Both the position numbers and the translations under genes were made by a program. Of a DNA stretch of 64,000 nt, positions 42,494 to 51,551 are shown one piece after another. This DNA is from Falsigemmobacter intermedius. Its GTDB lineage: Bacteria; Pseudomonadota; Alphaproteobacteria; Rhodobacterales; Rhodobacteraceae. Below the pieces are notes generated by a model. That model saw nothing but the letters and a program-made list of their open reading frames with translations, was not told the origin of the DNA and ran no database searches. The number at the start of each line of letters is the position of its first letter. Position 1 is the first letter of the stretch. The stretch spans positions 172,362-236,361 of the forward strand of contig NZ_SBLC01000001.1 of the NCBI RefSeq assembly GCF_004054105.1, read 5' to 3'.

Positions 42494-43207
42494 TCATCGC
42501 AATCTCAACGTGTTAATAAGTTCGGGAAGTCTATCTATACTTGCGATTTCGCGGTAGCGCGGATGGCCTTCGGGGGCTTCGGCATGTTCCAGCGCCCAAG
42601 GGGTGCCATGTGGCACAAAGACGCCCCAGGCTCCGGCCTCCAGGGCGGGAAGCACATCGGACTTCATCGAATTTCCGACCATCAGCGCCTGTTCGGGCGC
42701 GGTGCCATGGCGGGCAAAGATCCGGCCATAGGCGGTGCTGTCTTTTTCCGAGAGGATCTCGACACCGTCAAAGAGCCCCCTCAGACCCGAAGCCGCCAGT
42801 TTTCGCTCCTGGTGCATCAGATCGCCTTTGGTGATCAGCAGCAGCCGGTGGGTCCGGGCCAGGGCCTCGAGCGCGTCGCCAGCGCCGGGCAGCAGTTCCA
42901 GCGGATGGGCCAGAAGATCACGCCCCGCGGCCATGACTTCTCCCAGAACCTTCGCCGGAACCCGGCCGTCACTGACGCGAATGGCGGTTTCCATCACCGA
43001 AAGCGTGAATCCCTTCACCCCATATCCATAGAGCGGGATGTTACGCCGTTCAGCGGCCAGCTGCTCGGCGGTCAGCTCTTCCGGCGGGCACCAGGGCGCC
43101 AGCAGGCGCAGGATCTCCTCGCCCGTCCGGCGAAAGAAGCTCTCATTGTGCCAAAGGGTGTCGTCGGCGTCAAAGCCAAGGGTGGTCAGGGTCAGGGCGC
43201 GCTCCAT
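42494..43207 (-). CDS. HAD-superfamily hydrolase
   Basis: A 237-residue haloacid dehalogenase-type phosphatase. Motif I is GFDADDTLWHNE (nucleophile Asp, DxDxT), motif II LLLITKGDL, the Lys of motif III is in ILSEKDS, and motif IV reads MVGNSMKSDVLPALEAGA. The helical cap of about 90 residues makes it a C1-cap member like phosphoglycolate phosphatase; the substrate is unknown. The start is uncertain: I prefer the ATG at 43207, but an upstream ATG at 43246 is in frame and neither has a good ribosome binding site. It is divergent from the small secreted protein at 43310. Confidence 0.8.
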   Translation of the reverse strand: MERALTLTTLGFDADDTLWHNESFFRRTGEEILRLLAPWCPPEELTAEQLAAERRNIPLYGYGVKGFTLSVMETAIRVSDGRVPAKVLGEVMAAGRDLLAHPLELLPGAGDALEALARTHRLLLITKGDLMHQERKLAASGLRGLFDGVEILSEKDSTAYGRIFARHGTAPEQALMVGNSMKSDVLPALEAGAWGVFVPHGTPWALEHAEAPEGHPRYREIASIDRLPELINTLRLR

Positions 43208-43309
43208 CTTTGGGGCTTTGCTGCCCTGGGCAGGGCGCATCTGCAAGCCTGTTGCACCTTGACCGCGGGCCTGGCATCAGGGCAGCTGCCGCAAAGCCCG
43301 GAGATTGCC

Positions 43310-43735
43310 ATGAAACGCCTGTCGGCTGCCGTTTTGTTGTCACTGATGCTGTCCCTGCCTGCGGGGGCCGGGGTTGTGGTGGCCACGGATGCCGAATTTG
43401 CTCCGCTTGTGCCGGTGCTGGCTGAGGCCTCAGGCACGGCGGATGTGGAACTGCTGATCCTGCCCGGGGCCGATCTGAAGGGGGCAGAGGCGGATCTGAT
43501 CCTCGGGGCCGATGCATCGGCGGCCAATCATCTGATCGCTTCGGGGGAGGCGCTGGCGCAAAGCCGCATCACCTATGCCATGGGCCGCAGCGGCACCGAT
43601 GCGGCGCTGCTTGCCCGGGACGGCGTGCTCATGCAGCGCGCCGCAGAGAATGAGGCCGCCCTTGCGTTTCATGCTTTTCTTCTGACGCCCGAGGCCTGGG
43701 ATCTGATCGTCGCGGCAGGTTTTGGCGCGCACTGA
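43310..43735 (+). CDS. miniature ModA-like periplasmic protein
   Basis: A 141-residue protein with a signal peptide (MKRLSAAVLLSLMLSLPAGA). The mature part begins VVVATDAEFAPLVPVLAEAS, like the first strand and helix of ModA/type II periplasmic binding proteins, and ends AFHAFLLTPEAWDLIVAAGF, like the final helices of that family. The middle, about 100 residues of the normal fold, is missing. The reading frame is intact and preceded by a weak ribosome binding site. It may be a remnant of a substrate-binding protein or a reduced periplasmic protein; ABC transporter genes are absent nearby. Confidence 0.65.
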   Translation: MKRLSAAVLLSLMLSLPAGAGVVVATDAEFAPLVPVLAEASGTADVELLILPGADLKGAEADLILGADASAANHLIASGEALAQSRITYAMGRSGTDAALLARDGVLMQRAAENEAALAFHAFLLTPEAWDLIVAAGFGAH

Positions 43736-43813
43736 GCCCTCAGGCTTTTGATTCGCTCTGGGCAGGCGGGCCGCTTTCTGGCATATCCCCGCCATCTCCC
43801 GGAGGCCTGAAAA

Positions 43814-44704
43814 ATGCTGGACGATACCCCAGACGACATCCATGCGCTGTTTAAAGGCGCACCGAAATCGACCGAATTCCGCAAGCTGCGCAAGCGCCTT
43901 GTCCAGGAGGTCCGTTCGGCGATTGAGACCTACGGCATGATCGAGCCGGGGGGGAAATGGCTGGTCTGTCTGTCGGGGGGCAAGGACAGCTATGCCATGC
44001 TGGCCATCCTGCATGAGCTGAAGTGGCGCGGCCTTCTGCCGGTGGAGCTTCTGGCCTGTAACCTCGATCAGGGGCAGCCGGGATTCCCTTCGACGGTGTT
44101 GCCGGAGTTCCTGGAAAAGATGGGTGTGCCCCACCGCATCGAATATCAGGACACCTACTCCATCGTCGTCGACAAGGTCCCTCAGGGCCGGACCTATTGC
44201 TCGCTCTGCTCGCGTCTGCGGCGCGGTAACCTCTACCGTATTGCCCGCGAAGAGGGCTGCACGGCGGTGGTTCTGGGGCATCACCGCGATGATATCCTTG
44301 AAACTTTCTTCATGAACCTCTTTCACGGCGGGCGCCTTGCGACCATGCCGCCGAAGCTTCTGAACGAAGAGGGGGATCTCTTCGTCTATCGCCCGCTGGC
44401 TTTCGTCTCTGAGGCGGATTGCGAGAAGTTTTCGCGGCAGATGAATTATCCGATCATCCCCTGCGATCTGTGCGGCAGCCAGGACGGTTTGCAGCGCATG
44501 CAGGTCAAAGGCATCCTGGATGAATGGGAGCGCCGCACGCCGGGGCGCCGCAACATCATGTTCAAGGCGCTGATGAACACGCGGCCCTCGCATCTGCCGG
44601 ACCCGGCTCTGTTTGACTTCCTGGGGCTGGCGCGGCGCGAAGGCTCTGAGGCGTCGATTGATCAGATTGATGATAATATCCCTGATCTGCGCTGCCGCGA
44701 TTAA
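43814..44704 (+). CDS. ttcA: tRNA 2-thiocytidine(32) synthetase TtcA
   Basis: TtcA thiolates cytidine 32 of some tRNAs using ATP and a [4Fe-4S] cluster. The 296-residue product has the PP-loop SGGKDS (54-59), the cluster-binding pair CSLC (129-132) and CDLC (217-220), and [19 protein letters not shown]. The N-terminal 30 residues carry a lead helix. The ATG follows GGAGG. The genes on either side are not related to tRNA modification. Confidence 0.95.
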   Translation: MLDDTPDDIHALFKGAPKSTEFRKLRKRLVQEVRSAIETYGMIEPGGKWLVCLSGGKDSYAMLAILHELKWRGLLPVELLACNLDQGQPGFPSTVLPEFLEKMGVPHRIEYQDTYSIVVDKVPQGRTYCSLCSRLRRGNLYRIAREEGCTAVVLGHHRDDILETFFMNLFHGGRLATMPPKLLNEEGDLFVYRPLAFVSEADCEKFSRQMNYPIIPCDLCGSQDGLQRMQVKGILDEWERRTPGRRNIMFKALMNTRPSHLPDPALFDFLGLARREGSEASIDQIDDNIPDLRCRD

Positions 44705-44775
44705 GATTTGACTCAGCCAGTTGCCCTAACGTTCCTGCTGCTCCGGATGGTCCGGTGCGCAGGTCGGAGGTGCGG

Positions 44776-46305
44776 ATGGCTGCGGGACTTTCCGGACAAT
44801 GGCGGGATTGGATGCGGGGCCGCACGGGGGCGCCATTTTTGGCGATCGGCGGTCCGGTCCTGGCTCTGGCCGGGTTTTGGGTGGCGGGCGAACGCGGGCT
44901 GATGGCTGCGGTTCTGGCGCTGCTGCTGCTGGCGGTGGCAACGGGTGCCTGGCGGCAGCCGGACAGCGCAAGGCAGTCTGACCCGGCGGAACCCTATTCC
45001 CGCGACCGCTTTCTGGCTGAACTCGACAGCCGTCTGATGCAGGCGGAAAGCCAGGGCATGGGCACCGGCTGCATCGTGTTGCAGTTTGACGACGCAGGCA
45101 CCCTGCTGGATCGCTATGGCCGCTCCACCCAGACAGAGGTGATCCGCAATCTGGGGGAACGTCTCGTCTCGGCGCTGCGCCAGGGGGACCGGGTGCTGCG
45201 GCTTGAAGGGGGCGGATTTGCGATCTCGCTCTCCCCCTCACGCCGGCTTGATCTTGAGGCCATGGTGCAGCTGTCTTCGCGCCTCCAGGCCCTTGTCGCA
45301 GAGCCGGTGACCTTTGGCGGGGCGCGGATCCTCACTTCCTGTTCCGCCGGATTTTGTATGGGGGCCCGGGTACAGCGCGGCAGTGGTGCGGAACTGCTGG
45401 ATTGTGCGCAGGTTGCGGCGGATGAGGCCCTGCGCAACGGCCCCGGTGCGCTGCGGGCTTTCGCCCCCGGCATGGCCCGCAAAAGGGCGGAACGGGATGC
45501 CCGCCGCGCGGAGCTGGAAGAGGCGCTGGACGCCGGTCACATCCGGGCCTGGTTTCAGCCGCAGATCTCGGCGGATACGGGTGAGATTACCGGATTTGAG
45601 GCCCTTGCCCGCTGGCAGCATCCAGAGCGCGGGGTGATCCCGCCCTCGGAGTTTCTGCCCGCGATCGCGGATTCCGGTCTGTCAGAGCGGCTCTCGGAAG
45701 TCATGGTGTTCAACGCTTTGGTGGCTTTGTCCCGGTGGGACACGGCCGGGCTGCGGGTCCCTGGTGTCGGAGTGAACTTCTCCTCAGAGGAATTGCGCAA
45801 CCCCCGTCTCGCCGACAAACTGAAGTGGGAGCTGGATCGCTTCGATCTCACCCCTGACCGGCTGGCAGTCGAGGTGCTTGAGACTGTGATGAGCATGGGT
45901 GAAGCCGATGTGATCGTGCGCAATATCACCGAACTGGCCAGATTGGGCTGCCGGGTGGATCTGGACGATTTTGGGACGGGCCATGCCTCGATCACCAATA
46001 TCCGCCGCTTCGGGGTGCACCGGCTCAAGATCGACCGCTCTTATATCTCGCGGGTTGAGCAGGACCGCGAAGCGCAAAGAGTGCTGACCGCGATCCTCTC
46101 CATGGCAGAGCAGCTCGGCCTCGACACGCTTGCAGAAGGGGTCGAGACGCCCTCAGAACTCGCGCTTCTTGCGCAGCTCGGCTGTGGCCATGTGCAGGGC
46201 TTTGGCATCGCTCGGCCCATGCCTTTTGAGGCGACCTCTGAGTGGATCCGGACCCATATGGCGCGCCCGAAGGTGACCTGGAAGGCAGGGAATGCGCCGG
46301 GCTGA
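44776..46305 (+). CDS. EAL-domain c-di-GMP phosphodiesterase with degenerate GGDEF
   Basis: A 509-residue membrane protein with two adjacent N-terminal membrane segments (about residues 18-60), a degenerate GGDEF domain (about 70-240; the signature reads EGGGF, so no cyclase activity) and a full EAL domain (from about 250). The EAL domain carries FEALARWQHP (EAL at 275-277), NFSSEELRNP, VEVLETVMS (Glu), LDDFGTGHAS (DDFG metal ligands), LKIDRSYI (Lys) and LAEGVETPSEL, which fits an active phosphodiesterase. The ATG at 44776 has GGAGG 5 nt before it; the frame is open to a GTG at 44755. map lies 93 bp downstream. Confidence 0.9.
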   Translation: MAAGLSGQWRDWMRGRTGAPFLAIGGPVLALAGFWVAGERGLMAAVLALLLLAVATGAWRQPDSARQSDPAEPYSRDRFLAELDSRLMQAESQGMGTGCIVLQFDDAGTLLDRYGRSTQTEVIRNLGERLVSALRQGDRVLRLEGGGFAISLSPSRRLDLEAMVQLSSRLQALVAEPVTFGGARILTSCSAGFCMGARVQRGSGAELLDCAQVAADEALRNGPGALRAFAPGMARKRAERDARRAELEEALDAGHIRAWFQPQISADTGEITGFEALARWQHPERGVIPPSEFLPAIADSGLSERLSEVMVFNALVALSRWDTAGLRVPGVGVNFSSEELRNPRLADKLKWELDRFDLTPDRLAVEVLETVMSMGEADVIVRNITELARLGCRVDLDDFGTGHASITNIRRFGVHRLKIDRSYISRVEQDREAQRVLTAILSMAEQLGLDTLAEGVETPSELALLAQLGCGHVQGFGIARPMPFEATSEWIRTHMARPKVTWKAGNAPG

Positions 46306-46398
46306 CTCTGCGACAGATTTCCGTTGCAGGTCGCTGCTATGGCCAAAGGCGCCTTCACGCACTATCTAAGGGGGCAGATAATCAGCCAGGCAGGACCG

Positions 46399-47223
46399 AT
46401 GGACGAGACACGCGGCCGCGTCACACGCGAGGGAATCAGGATTTACGACAGCTCAGACTTCGCCGGAATGCGCGAAGCGGGTCGGGTTGCGGCTGAGATC
46501 CTGGATGAAGTGGGCCCGCTGGTGAAGCCCGGCGTGACCACGCTGGAGCTGGATGATTTCATCGCCGGCCGTGTCACCGCCAAGGGTGCAAAAAGTGCCA
46601 CGATCGGCTACACCCCGCCGGGCCGTGAGCCCTATATGCACGCCTCGTGCATTTCGCTGAACCATGTCGTCTGCCATGGTGTTCCGGGTGCGAAAGTTCT
46701 GAAGGCCGGCGATATTCTGAATATCGACGTCACCGTGATCGTCGACGGCTGGTTCGGCGACACCAGCCGGATGTATGTGGCGGGGGATCTTTCGGTCAAA
46801 ACCCGTCGCCTCGTCGAGGTGACCCACGACAGCCTCATGGCGGGGATCGCTGCGGTGAAACCCGGCAATACTTTCGGCGACATCGGCCACGCGATTCAGA
46901 CCCTGGTCGAAAGCAAGCGCATGAGCGTGGTGCGCGATTTCTGTGGCCATGGTCTGGGTCAGGTCTTCCACGCGCCGCCGAATGTGCTGCATTACGGCAA
47001 AGCCGGGACCGGCCCGGTGCTCGAGCCTGGGATGTTCTTCACCATTGAGCCGATGGTGAACCTCGGACGCCCGGAAACCAAAGAACTGTCAGATGGCTGG
47101 ACTGCGGTGACGCGTGATAAGTCGCTCTCGGCCCAGTATGAGCATTCGGTCGGTGTGACGGAAGAAGGTGTTGAGATCTTCACCCTCTCCCCGGCGGGCC
47201 TCTTCGCCAAAGCTTTCAGCTGA
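46399..47223 (+). CDS. map: methionine aminopeptidase, type I
   Basis: Map removes the initiator Met after deformylation. The 274-residue product contains the five metal ligands of the family: NIDVTVIVDGWFGDTSRMY (two Asp), FCGHGLGQVFHAPPNV (His), FFTIEPMVNLG (Glu) and SAQYEHSVGVTEEG (Glu), with substrate-side His in ISLNHVVCHG. It lacks the zinc-finger N-terminal extension. The ATG at 46399 fits bacterial Map proteins, with an AGGA site upstream; the frame is open to 46324. The stop overlaps the convergent transporter gene by 8 nt. Confidence 0.94.
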   Translation: MDETRGRVTREGIRIYDSSDFAGMREAGRVAAEILDEVGPLVKPGVTTLELDDFIAGRVTAKGAKSATIGYTPPGREPYMHASCISLNHVVCHGVPGAKVLKAGDILNIDVTVIVDGWFGDTSRMYVAGDLSVKTRRLVEVTHDSLMAGIAAVKPGNTFGDIGHAIQTLVESKRMSVVRDFCGHGLGQVFHAPPNVLHYGKAGTGPVLEPGMFFTIEPMVNLGRPETKELSDGWTAVTRDKSLSAQYEHSVGVTEEGVEIFTLSPAGLFAKAFS

Positions 47224-48106
47224 CGCGCTCATCTTTCAGCAAAAGCAGCAGGGCGAGAACTGTAATCCCGACGCCGCCCGCCACCAGGCCGGGCGGCGTT
47301 TGCGCGCCAAAGGCAAGCTCCCAGGCGATCACCCAGCCGGGAACAAGATAGGTATAGGCCATCACCTTGGCCCCCGGCAGGCGCTGGCTGGCATATTGCA
47401 TGAGAGCTGCCGTCATGGCCGTCGTGCAGATCGCAGTGTAGCCAAGCGTTGCCCAGACAATTCCGGGCAGAGCCGCCCAGTCGGTTGCCAGAACCTTCGG
47501 CAGCGCCCAGGGGGTCAGAACCACCAGGCCTCCCGTCAGCATCATGGTGGTTGCCAGCATCGGCGGCTCACCGCGTGAAATCCTGCGCATCAGGGCGGGA
47601 AGGGCGGCATGCAGAAGGCAGCCGATAAAATAGATCACCTCGCCGCGCCCGATCTCAAGGCGCAGGGCGGCAGCGATTTCACCCCGAAAGATCACCCAAA
47701 GCGCGCCGAAAGCCCCGATCGCCAGCGCGAAGGCCATGCGGCGGGTCATGCCCTGGCGCAGAAGCCACCAGCCAAAGCCTGCTGAGAGGATCGGAGACAG
47801 GGTAAAGACGGCCGCCGAAGAAAGCGGCGTTGCGGTCTTAAGTCCCTCAAACATGAGGACAAAATACCCGGCATAGATCGCTCCTGGCAAAAGCCAGCGC
47901 CAGCCGCCCTGCAAAGCGCCCCGGACATCGGTGCGCATCACGACGAGGACCAGAGAGGTGACGACCAACGCCAGGACAAAGCGCAGAAGCGTCAGAGCGG
48001 CGGGGTCGACCAGATTGGCGACCCTTGCGCCCAGCGTGAAGGATCCGGCCACCAGGGCGGAAAAGCCCAGCATCGCAAGGTGGCCTTTTAACGGCGCGGT
48101 CAGCAT
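47216..48106 (-). CDS. EamA-family (DMT) transporter
   Basis: A 296-residue inner-membrane protein with ten predicted TM segments in two EamA repeats (about residues 10-140 and 150-290). EamA transporters export amino acids, purines or other metabolites; the substrate cannot be read here. Repeat landmarks include TLLRFVLALVVTSLVLV, ATPLSSAAVFTLSPILSAGF and AYTYLVPGWVIAWELAFGAQ. The start lies 1 nt after the LysR-type gene stop, so the two are co-transcribed and the regulator may control export. Confidence 0.88.
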   Translation of the reverse strand: MLTAPLKGHLAMLGFSALVAGSFTLGARVANLVDPAALTLLRFVLALVVTSLVLVVMRTDVRGALQGGWRWLLPGAIYAGYFVLMFEGLKTATPLSSAAVFTLSPILSAGFGWWLLRQGMTRRMAFALAIGAFGALWVIFRGEIAAALRLEIGRGEVIYFIGCLLHAALPALMRRISRGEPPMLATTMMLTGGLVVLTPWALPKVLATDWAALPGIVWATLGYTAICTTAMTAALMQYASQRLPGAKVMAYTYLVPGWVIAWELAFGAQTPPGLVAGGVGITVLALLLLLKDERVS

Positions 48107-48107
48107 C

Positions 48108-49007
48108 TCAGGCTTTGCCCCGGTCCTGCCACTCCGGCGCGCAGGATTTCAGATGGCTGAGAAAGGCCTGAACCTTGGCCGTGCGGTGCAGATCGACATG
48201 GGTCACCAGCCAGAGCGGCGCAGCCCACTCCGGGCGGGCGGGGAGAATTTCGATCAGATCCGGCTCACGCCTTGCCTCTGAGGGGGTGCAAAATCCGATG
48301 CCGAGACCTGCACGAATGGCCTCAGCGGTCACGGCAGGTTCGGTGCCGCGAAAGGTGATGGCCTGGGCCGGGACATTGGCATCCATCCAGCGGAAGAAGG
48401 GCGCGCGCAGCTGATCGCCCTCACCGCCGATGAAGCGGTGGTGCAGATAATCCTCCGGACCCTCAGGGCGGCCATGGGCTTCAACATAGCTGCGGCTGGC
48501 GTAAAGCGCATAGGGCAGGCTGCCGAAAGGCTGCACGACGTTATCGGGGTCATCGGGGGCATTGCCCGCGCGGATGGCGACATGCGCCTCGCCATATTCC
48601 AGGCGGAACAGGCGGTGGTCGGTCAGGCAACGAATTGAAATCTGCGGGTAAAGCACCTGAAAGGAGGCCAGCGCCGGGATCAGAAATTTGGCCATGCCGC
48701 CGACAGAGGTGATGACCAGCTCTCCGGCAACGGTCTCGCCCTGGCCGCGCAGACGCCCGGCAAGCTGGCTGAACTGATCGGCAGCGGTATCTGCGACTTT
48801 CAGCAGATCGCGTCCGGCCTCGGTCGGGGTATAGCCGCGGGCATGGCGCTGAAAGAGCCGCGTGCCGAGCTGCTTTTCCAGCGCATCAATGTGGCGGATC
48901 ACCGTGGCATGGTGCACGCCCAGAATTTCCGCCGCCCCCGAGACGGTGCCAAGGCGGGCCACCTGCCAGGCGGTGCGGATTTCGTCCCAGTTGCTCAACC
49001 CGTTCAC
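48108..49007 (-). CDS. LysR-family transcriptional regulator
   Basis: A 299-residue LysR-type regulator. N-terminal helix-turn-helix: WDEIRTAWQVARLGTVSGAA, LGVHHATVIRHIDALEKQLG and LFQRHARGYTPTEAGRDLL. The effector-binding domain runs from about residue 90 (ELVITSVGGMAKFLIPALAS). The GTG at 49007 was chosen: it has GGGAG 8 nt upstream and avoids overlap with plsY; a longer start at 49097 would overlap plsY by 70 nt. VHHATVIRHI is slightly different from the usual VSQSAVSRQI in the recognition helix. It is co-directional with plsY and the EamA gene. Confidence 0.85.
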   Translation of the reverse strand: MNGLSNWDEIRTAWQVARLGTVSGAAEILGVHHATVIRHIDALEKQLGTRLFQRHARGYTPTEAGRDLLKVADTAADQFSQLAGRLRGQGETVAGELVITSVGGMAKFLIPALASFQVLYPQISIRCLTDHRLFRLEYGEAHVAIRAGNAPDDPDNVVQPFGSLPYALYASRSYVEAHGRPEGPEDYLHHRFIGGEGDQLRAPFFRWMDANVPAQAITFRGTEPAVTAEAIRAGLGIGFCTPSEARREPDLIEILPARPEWAAPLWLVTHVDLHRTAKVQAFLSHLKSCAPEWQDRGKA

Positions 49008-49026
49008 ACCAATCACTCCCGAAGGT

Positions 49027-49635
49027 TCAGGATTTCTTACCGATTTTCGGCTCTGTCCCGCTGAGGATGCGGCTGATATTGGCCTTATGCCGCTCAAGGA
49101 TCACCACGGCGAGCAGCGCCATCAGGGCGACCATATCGCCATGCCCGAGGGCCCACGCCGCCAGCGGTGACAGCACCGCCGCCACCAGCGCCGAAAGCGA
49201 GGAGATGCGGGTAATCAGCGCCGTCAGCAGCCATAGGCCGCAGGCTGCAAGGCCAACGGGCCAGGCCAGCGCCAGCAGGGTGCCGAGGAAGGTTGCCACG
49301 CCCTTGCCGCCCTTAAAGCCCAGAAAGATCGGGAAAAGATGGCCGACAAAAGCGGCAAGCCCCGCCAGTTGCGCAGCATCTTCGCCCACCAGGGCGCGCG
49401 CGATCAGAACGGCGATGCCCGCTTTGCCCGCATCCAGCACCAGGGTCAGAAAGGCTGCCAGCTTGTTTCCGGTGCGCAGCACATTGGTCGCGCCGATATT
49501 GCCCGAGCCGATCTTGCGCAGATCTCCAAGCCCGAAGACCCGCGCCATCACGATACCAAATGGCACCGAGCCCAGCAGATAGGCCAGCGCCGCCGTCAGG
49601 GCGAGCAGGGGAACAGAGGTGACAATCTCAGGCAT
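49027..49635 (-). CDS. plsY: acyl-phosphate:glycerol-3-phosphate acyltransferase PlsY
   Basis: PlsY transfers the acyl group from acyl-phosphate to glycerol 3-phosphate, the first step of phospholipid synthesis. The 202-residue polytopic protein shows YLLGSVPFGIVMARVFGLGD, RKIGSGNIGATNVLRTG (motif 1), GHLFPIFLGFKGGKGVATFL (motif 2) and ERHKANISRILSGTEPKIG (motif 3). Its start overlaps the stop of the pseudo-dihydroorotase gene by 8 nt, so it belongs to the pyr operon. Confidence 0.95.
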   Translation of the reverse strand: MPEIVTSVPLLALTAALAYLLGSVPFGIVMARVFGLGDLRKIGSGNIGATNVLRTGNKLAAFLTLVLDAGKAGIAVLIARALVGEDAAQLAGLAAFVGHLFPIFLGFKGGKGVATFLGTLLALAWPVGLAACGLWLLTALITRISSLSALVAAVLSPLAAWALGHGDMVALMALLAVVILERHKANISRILSGTEPKIGKKS

Positions 49636-50905
49636 TCAGATCCCCGAAAACGCAGGTGCCGCCAACCCAGGTGCCCAGAACTTTGCCCTCCATCCGGGCG
49701 CCGTCGAAGGGGGTGTTTTTGGACTTTGAGCGCAGCCTGAACCGATCGAGCACGAAAGGCGCATCCGGGTCAAACAGAACCAGATCTGCCGGGGCACCAA
49801 CAGCGATCGTCCCGGCCTCAAGGCCAAGGCGGCGGGCGGGGTTCAGTGCCATGGCGCGGAAGAGGCCCGGCAGATCCATCACGCCCGCATGGTAAAGGCG
49901 AAGCGCTGCGGGAAGGAAGGTTTCCAGCGCCACGGCACCGGCTGCCGCTTCTTCAAAGGGCAGGCGCTTGCTCTCTTCGTCCTGGGGCGTGTGCATTGAG
50001 CAAAGCACATCAATCAGCCCCGTCGAGAGTGCGTCACAGACCGCCAGACGGTCCTCCTCAGAGCGCAGCGGCGGGGTCAGTTTGAAGAAGGTGCGGTAAT
50101 CGCCGACGTCATATTCGTTCAGCGTGACGTGATGCACTGACACCCCGGCGGTCACATTCAGCCCGTCGGCCTTCGCGCGGCTGAGTGCCGGAAGGCTGAG
50201 CGCTGAGGTGATCTGATCGGCGTGATAGCGCACGCCCGTCATCTCAACGAGCGCCAGATCGCGCTCCAGCCCCATGCGTTCTGCCTGGGGCGAGACCGCG
50301 GGAATGCCGCGCAGCGAGGCGAATTTGCCCGAAGTTGCGGAGGCGCCTTTCGAGAGCGCAGGCTCCTGCGGGTGGCTGACGACCAGGGCGCCGAGCGAGC
50401 GGGCATAGGTGAAGGCCCGCGACAGCACCTTGGCGTCGGTCACCACATGATCGGTATCGGTGAAGGCCACCGCGCCTGCGTCGAGCAGAAAGCCGATCTC
50501 GGTCATCTCGCGGCCCTGACGGCCCTTGGTCAGCGCGCCCATGTGGCGGATGCGGACGGGGCTGGATTCGCGGGCGCGGCGGGTCACGAACTCAAGGGTT
50601 TCGGGCGTGTCGATCGCGGGGTCGGTGTCGGGGCGCGCGATGATCGTCGTCACACCGCCTGCCGCCGCTGCCAGACCGGCCGAGCGGAAGCTTTCTTTAT
50701 GACGCTCACCCGGCTCGCCGACTTTTACGCCCCAGTCCACAATCCCGGGGGCGAGGCATTTGCCGCCGCAATCAATCAGGGTCGCGCCTTCCGGCGCCTC
50801 CGCGTCGCGGGCGATGATGCGGCCATCCAGAACCGTCAGGCTGCCGGGCCGGTCGGTACCGCTTTCCGGGCAGATCAGGCGGGCGTTATGAAAATGCAGA
50901 GTCAT
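49628..50905 (-). CDS. inactive dihydroorotase-like protein (PyrX/PyrC-prime)
   Basis: A 425-residue amidohydrolase-fold protein related to dihydroorotase, lacking catalytic residues. The zinc HxH motif (usually D-x-H-x-H-x-REPG) reads VDWGVKVGEPG (residues 56-66; Gly59 and Lys61 for the two His). The substrate Asn of the MPNT motif is changed (ARPDTDPAIDTPE) and the catalytic Asp near residue 304 is Met (CSMHTPQ). Other parts such as VHHVTLNEYD and KLTPPLRSEEDR persist. In Pseudomonas and others, a similar pseudo-DHOase is a structural partner of aspartate transcarbamoylase; pyrB in this operon suggests the same. A true pyrC must be elsewhere. Confidence 0.9.
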   Translation of the reverse strand: MTLHFHNARLICPESGTDRPGSLTVLDGRIIARDAEAPEGATLIDCGGKCLAPGIVDWGVKVGEPGERHKESFRSAGLAAAAGGVTTIIARPDTDPAIDTPETLEFVTRRARESSPVRIRHMGALTKGRQGREMTEIGFLLDAGAVAFTDTDHVVTDAKVLSRAFTYARSLGALVVSHPQEPALSKGASATSGKFASLRGIPAVSPQAERMGLERDLALVEMTGVRYHADQITSALSLPALSRAKADGLNVTAGVSVHHVTLNEYDVGDYRTFFKLTPPLRSEEDRLAVCDALSTGLIDVLCSMHTPQDEESKRLPFEEAAAGAVALETFLPAALRLYHAGVMDLPGLFRAMALNPARRLGLEAGTIAVGAPADLVLFDPDAPFVLDRFRLRSKSKNTPFDGARMEGKVLGTWVGGTCVFGDLNA

Positions 50906-50994
50906 TGCGTGCCTCTTTGGATGAGAAGCGCCAGAGCGCCAGGGCGCAGCGGCCCAGGGATATCACGGATCAGAGCCGGGGGACCGGCTCCTGG

Positions 50995-51432
50995 TTAGCG
51001 GCCCGCACCTGCGGCCTGTAAAACATCGACGACTGCTCCTGCGTCCGCCGGATAGCGGATCAGATGTTTGTCGCCATCAAGGGTCACGATCTGCACATCG
51101 CTGAGAAACTTCCGCACCTTCGTGATGCGGTTCAGCCGGAACACGCGGCCACCGGGCAGGATCAGCCGCCTGTCGGTCAGCGTCCAGATCATGCCCAGCA
51201 CCTCAGACTGCAGATACCAGCCGCGCAGAGCCAGCGCCGCAAAGGCCGCAACCGGGCCGACCCAGGGGTCGGGGTTGGCCATGACGATCAGCACCAGACC
51301 CGCAATCACGCCGCCTGCGACCGCAATCACCAGATGGCTGCGCCAATAGGCGGCCTTATCGGGGCGAAATTCCGCCAGCACGCGCTCTCCCGCCTCGGGG
51401 TCGAGCCCGCGAAAGGGATCGGCCGCGCTCAT
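50995..51432 (-). CDS. PH-like domain membrane protein, unknown function
   Basis: A 145-residue protein with two membrane segments (about 33-52 and 58-75) followed by a small beta-rich domain (about 78-140) with LTDRRLILPGGRVFRLNRIT and VTLDGDKHLIRYP, which looks like bacterial pleckstrin-homology (bPH/DUF304-like) domains. The N-terminus RVLAEFRPDKAAYWRSHLV is typical of such proteins before the first TM. Its ATG overlaps the stop of the 40-residue membrane peptide (ATGA). It lies between pyrB and the pseudo-dihydroorotase gene, so it is expressed with pyrimidine genes, but its role is unknown. Confidence 0.75.
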   Translation of the reverse strand: MSAADPFRGLDPEAGERVLAEFRPDKAAYWRSHLVIAVAGGVIAGLVLIVMANPDPWVGPVAAFAALALRGWYLQSEVLGMIWTLTDRRLILPGGRVFRLNRITKVRKFLSDVQIVTLDGDKHLIRYPADAGAVVDVLQAAGAGR

Positions 51433-51551
51433 CCGCCGATCACCACGAAAACCACGGTCAGCAGCGCGATCACCACCAGGACCCCGGTGGCGACCATGCC
51501 CGACATGGCCGCATCAGACTTTTTGCGCTTGGGCTTTTTATCCTCAGGCAT
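51429..51551 (-). CDS. 40-residue single-pass membrane peptide
   Basis: On the minus strand from the ATG at 51551: a Lys-rich cytoplasmic head ([19 protein letters not shown]) and one hydrophobic helix ([20 protein letters not shown]), 40 residues in all. The start lies inside the last codons of pyrB (overlap 8 nt) and the stop overlaps the ATG of the PH-like gene, so it is locked between them by translational coupling. Positive head plus TM predicts N-in topology. No family recognised; the overlaps on both sides are the main support for it being real. Confidence 0.7.
   Translation of the reverse strand: MPEDKKPKRKKSDAAMSGMVATGVLVVIALLTVVFVVIGG

Noticed and set aside
42354..42557. 67-codon plus-strand frame between the carboxypeptidase and HAD genes
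   Set aside because: No ribosome binding site, no known domain, overlaps the 3' end of the HAD gene.
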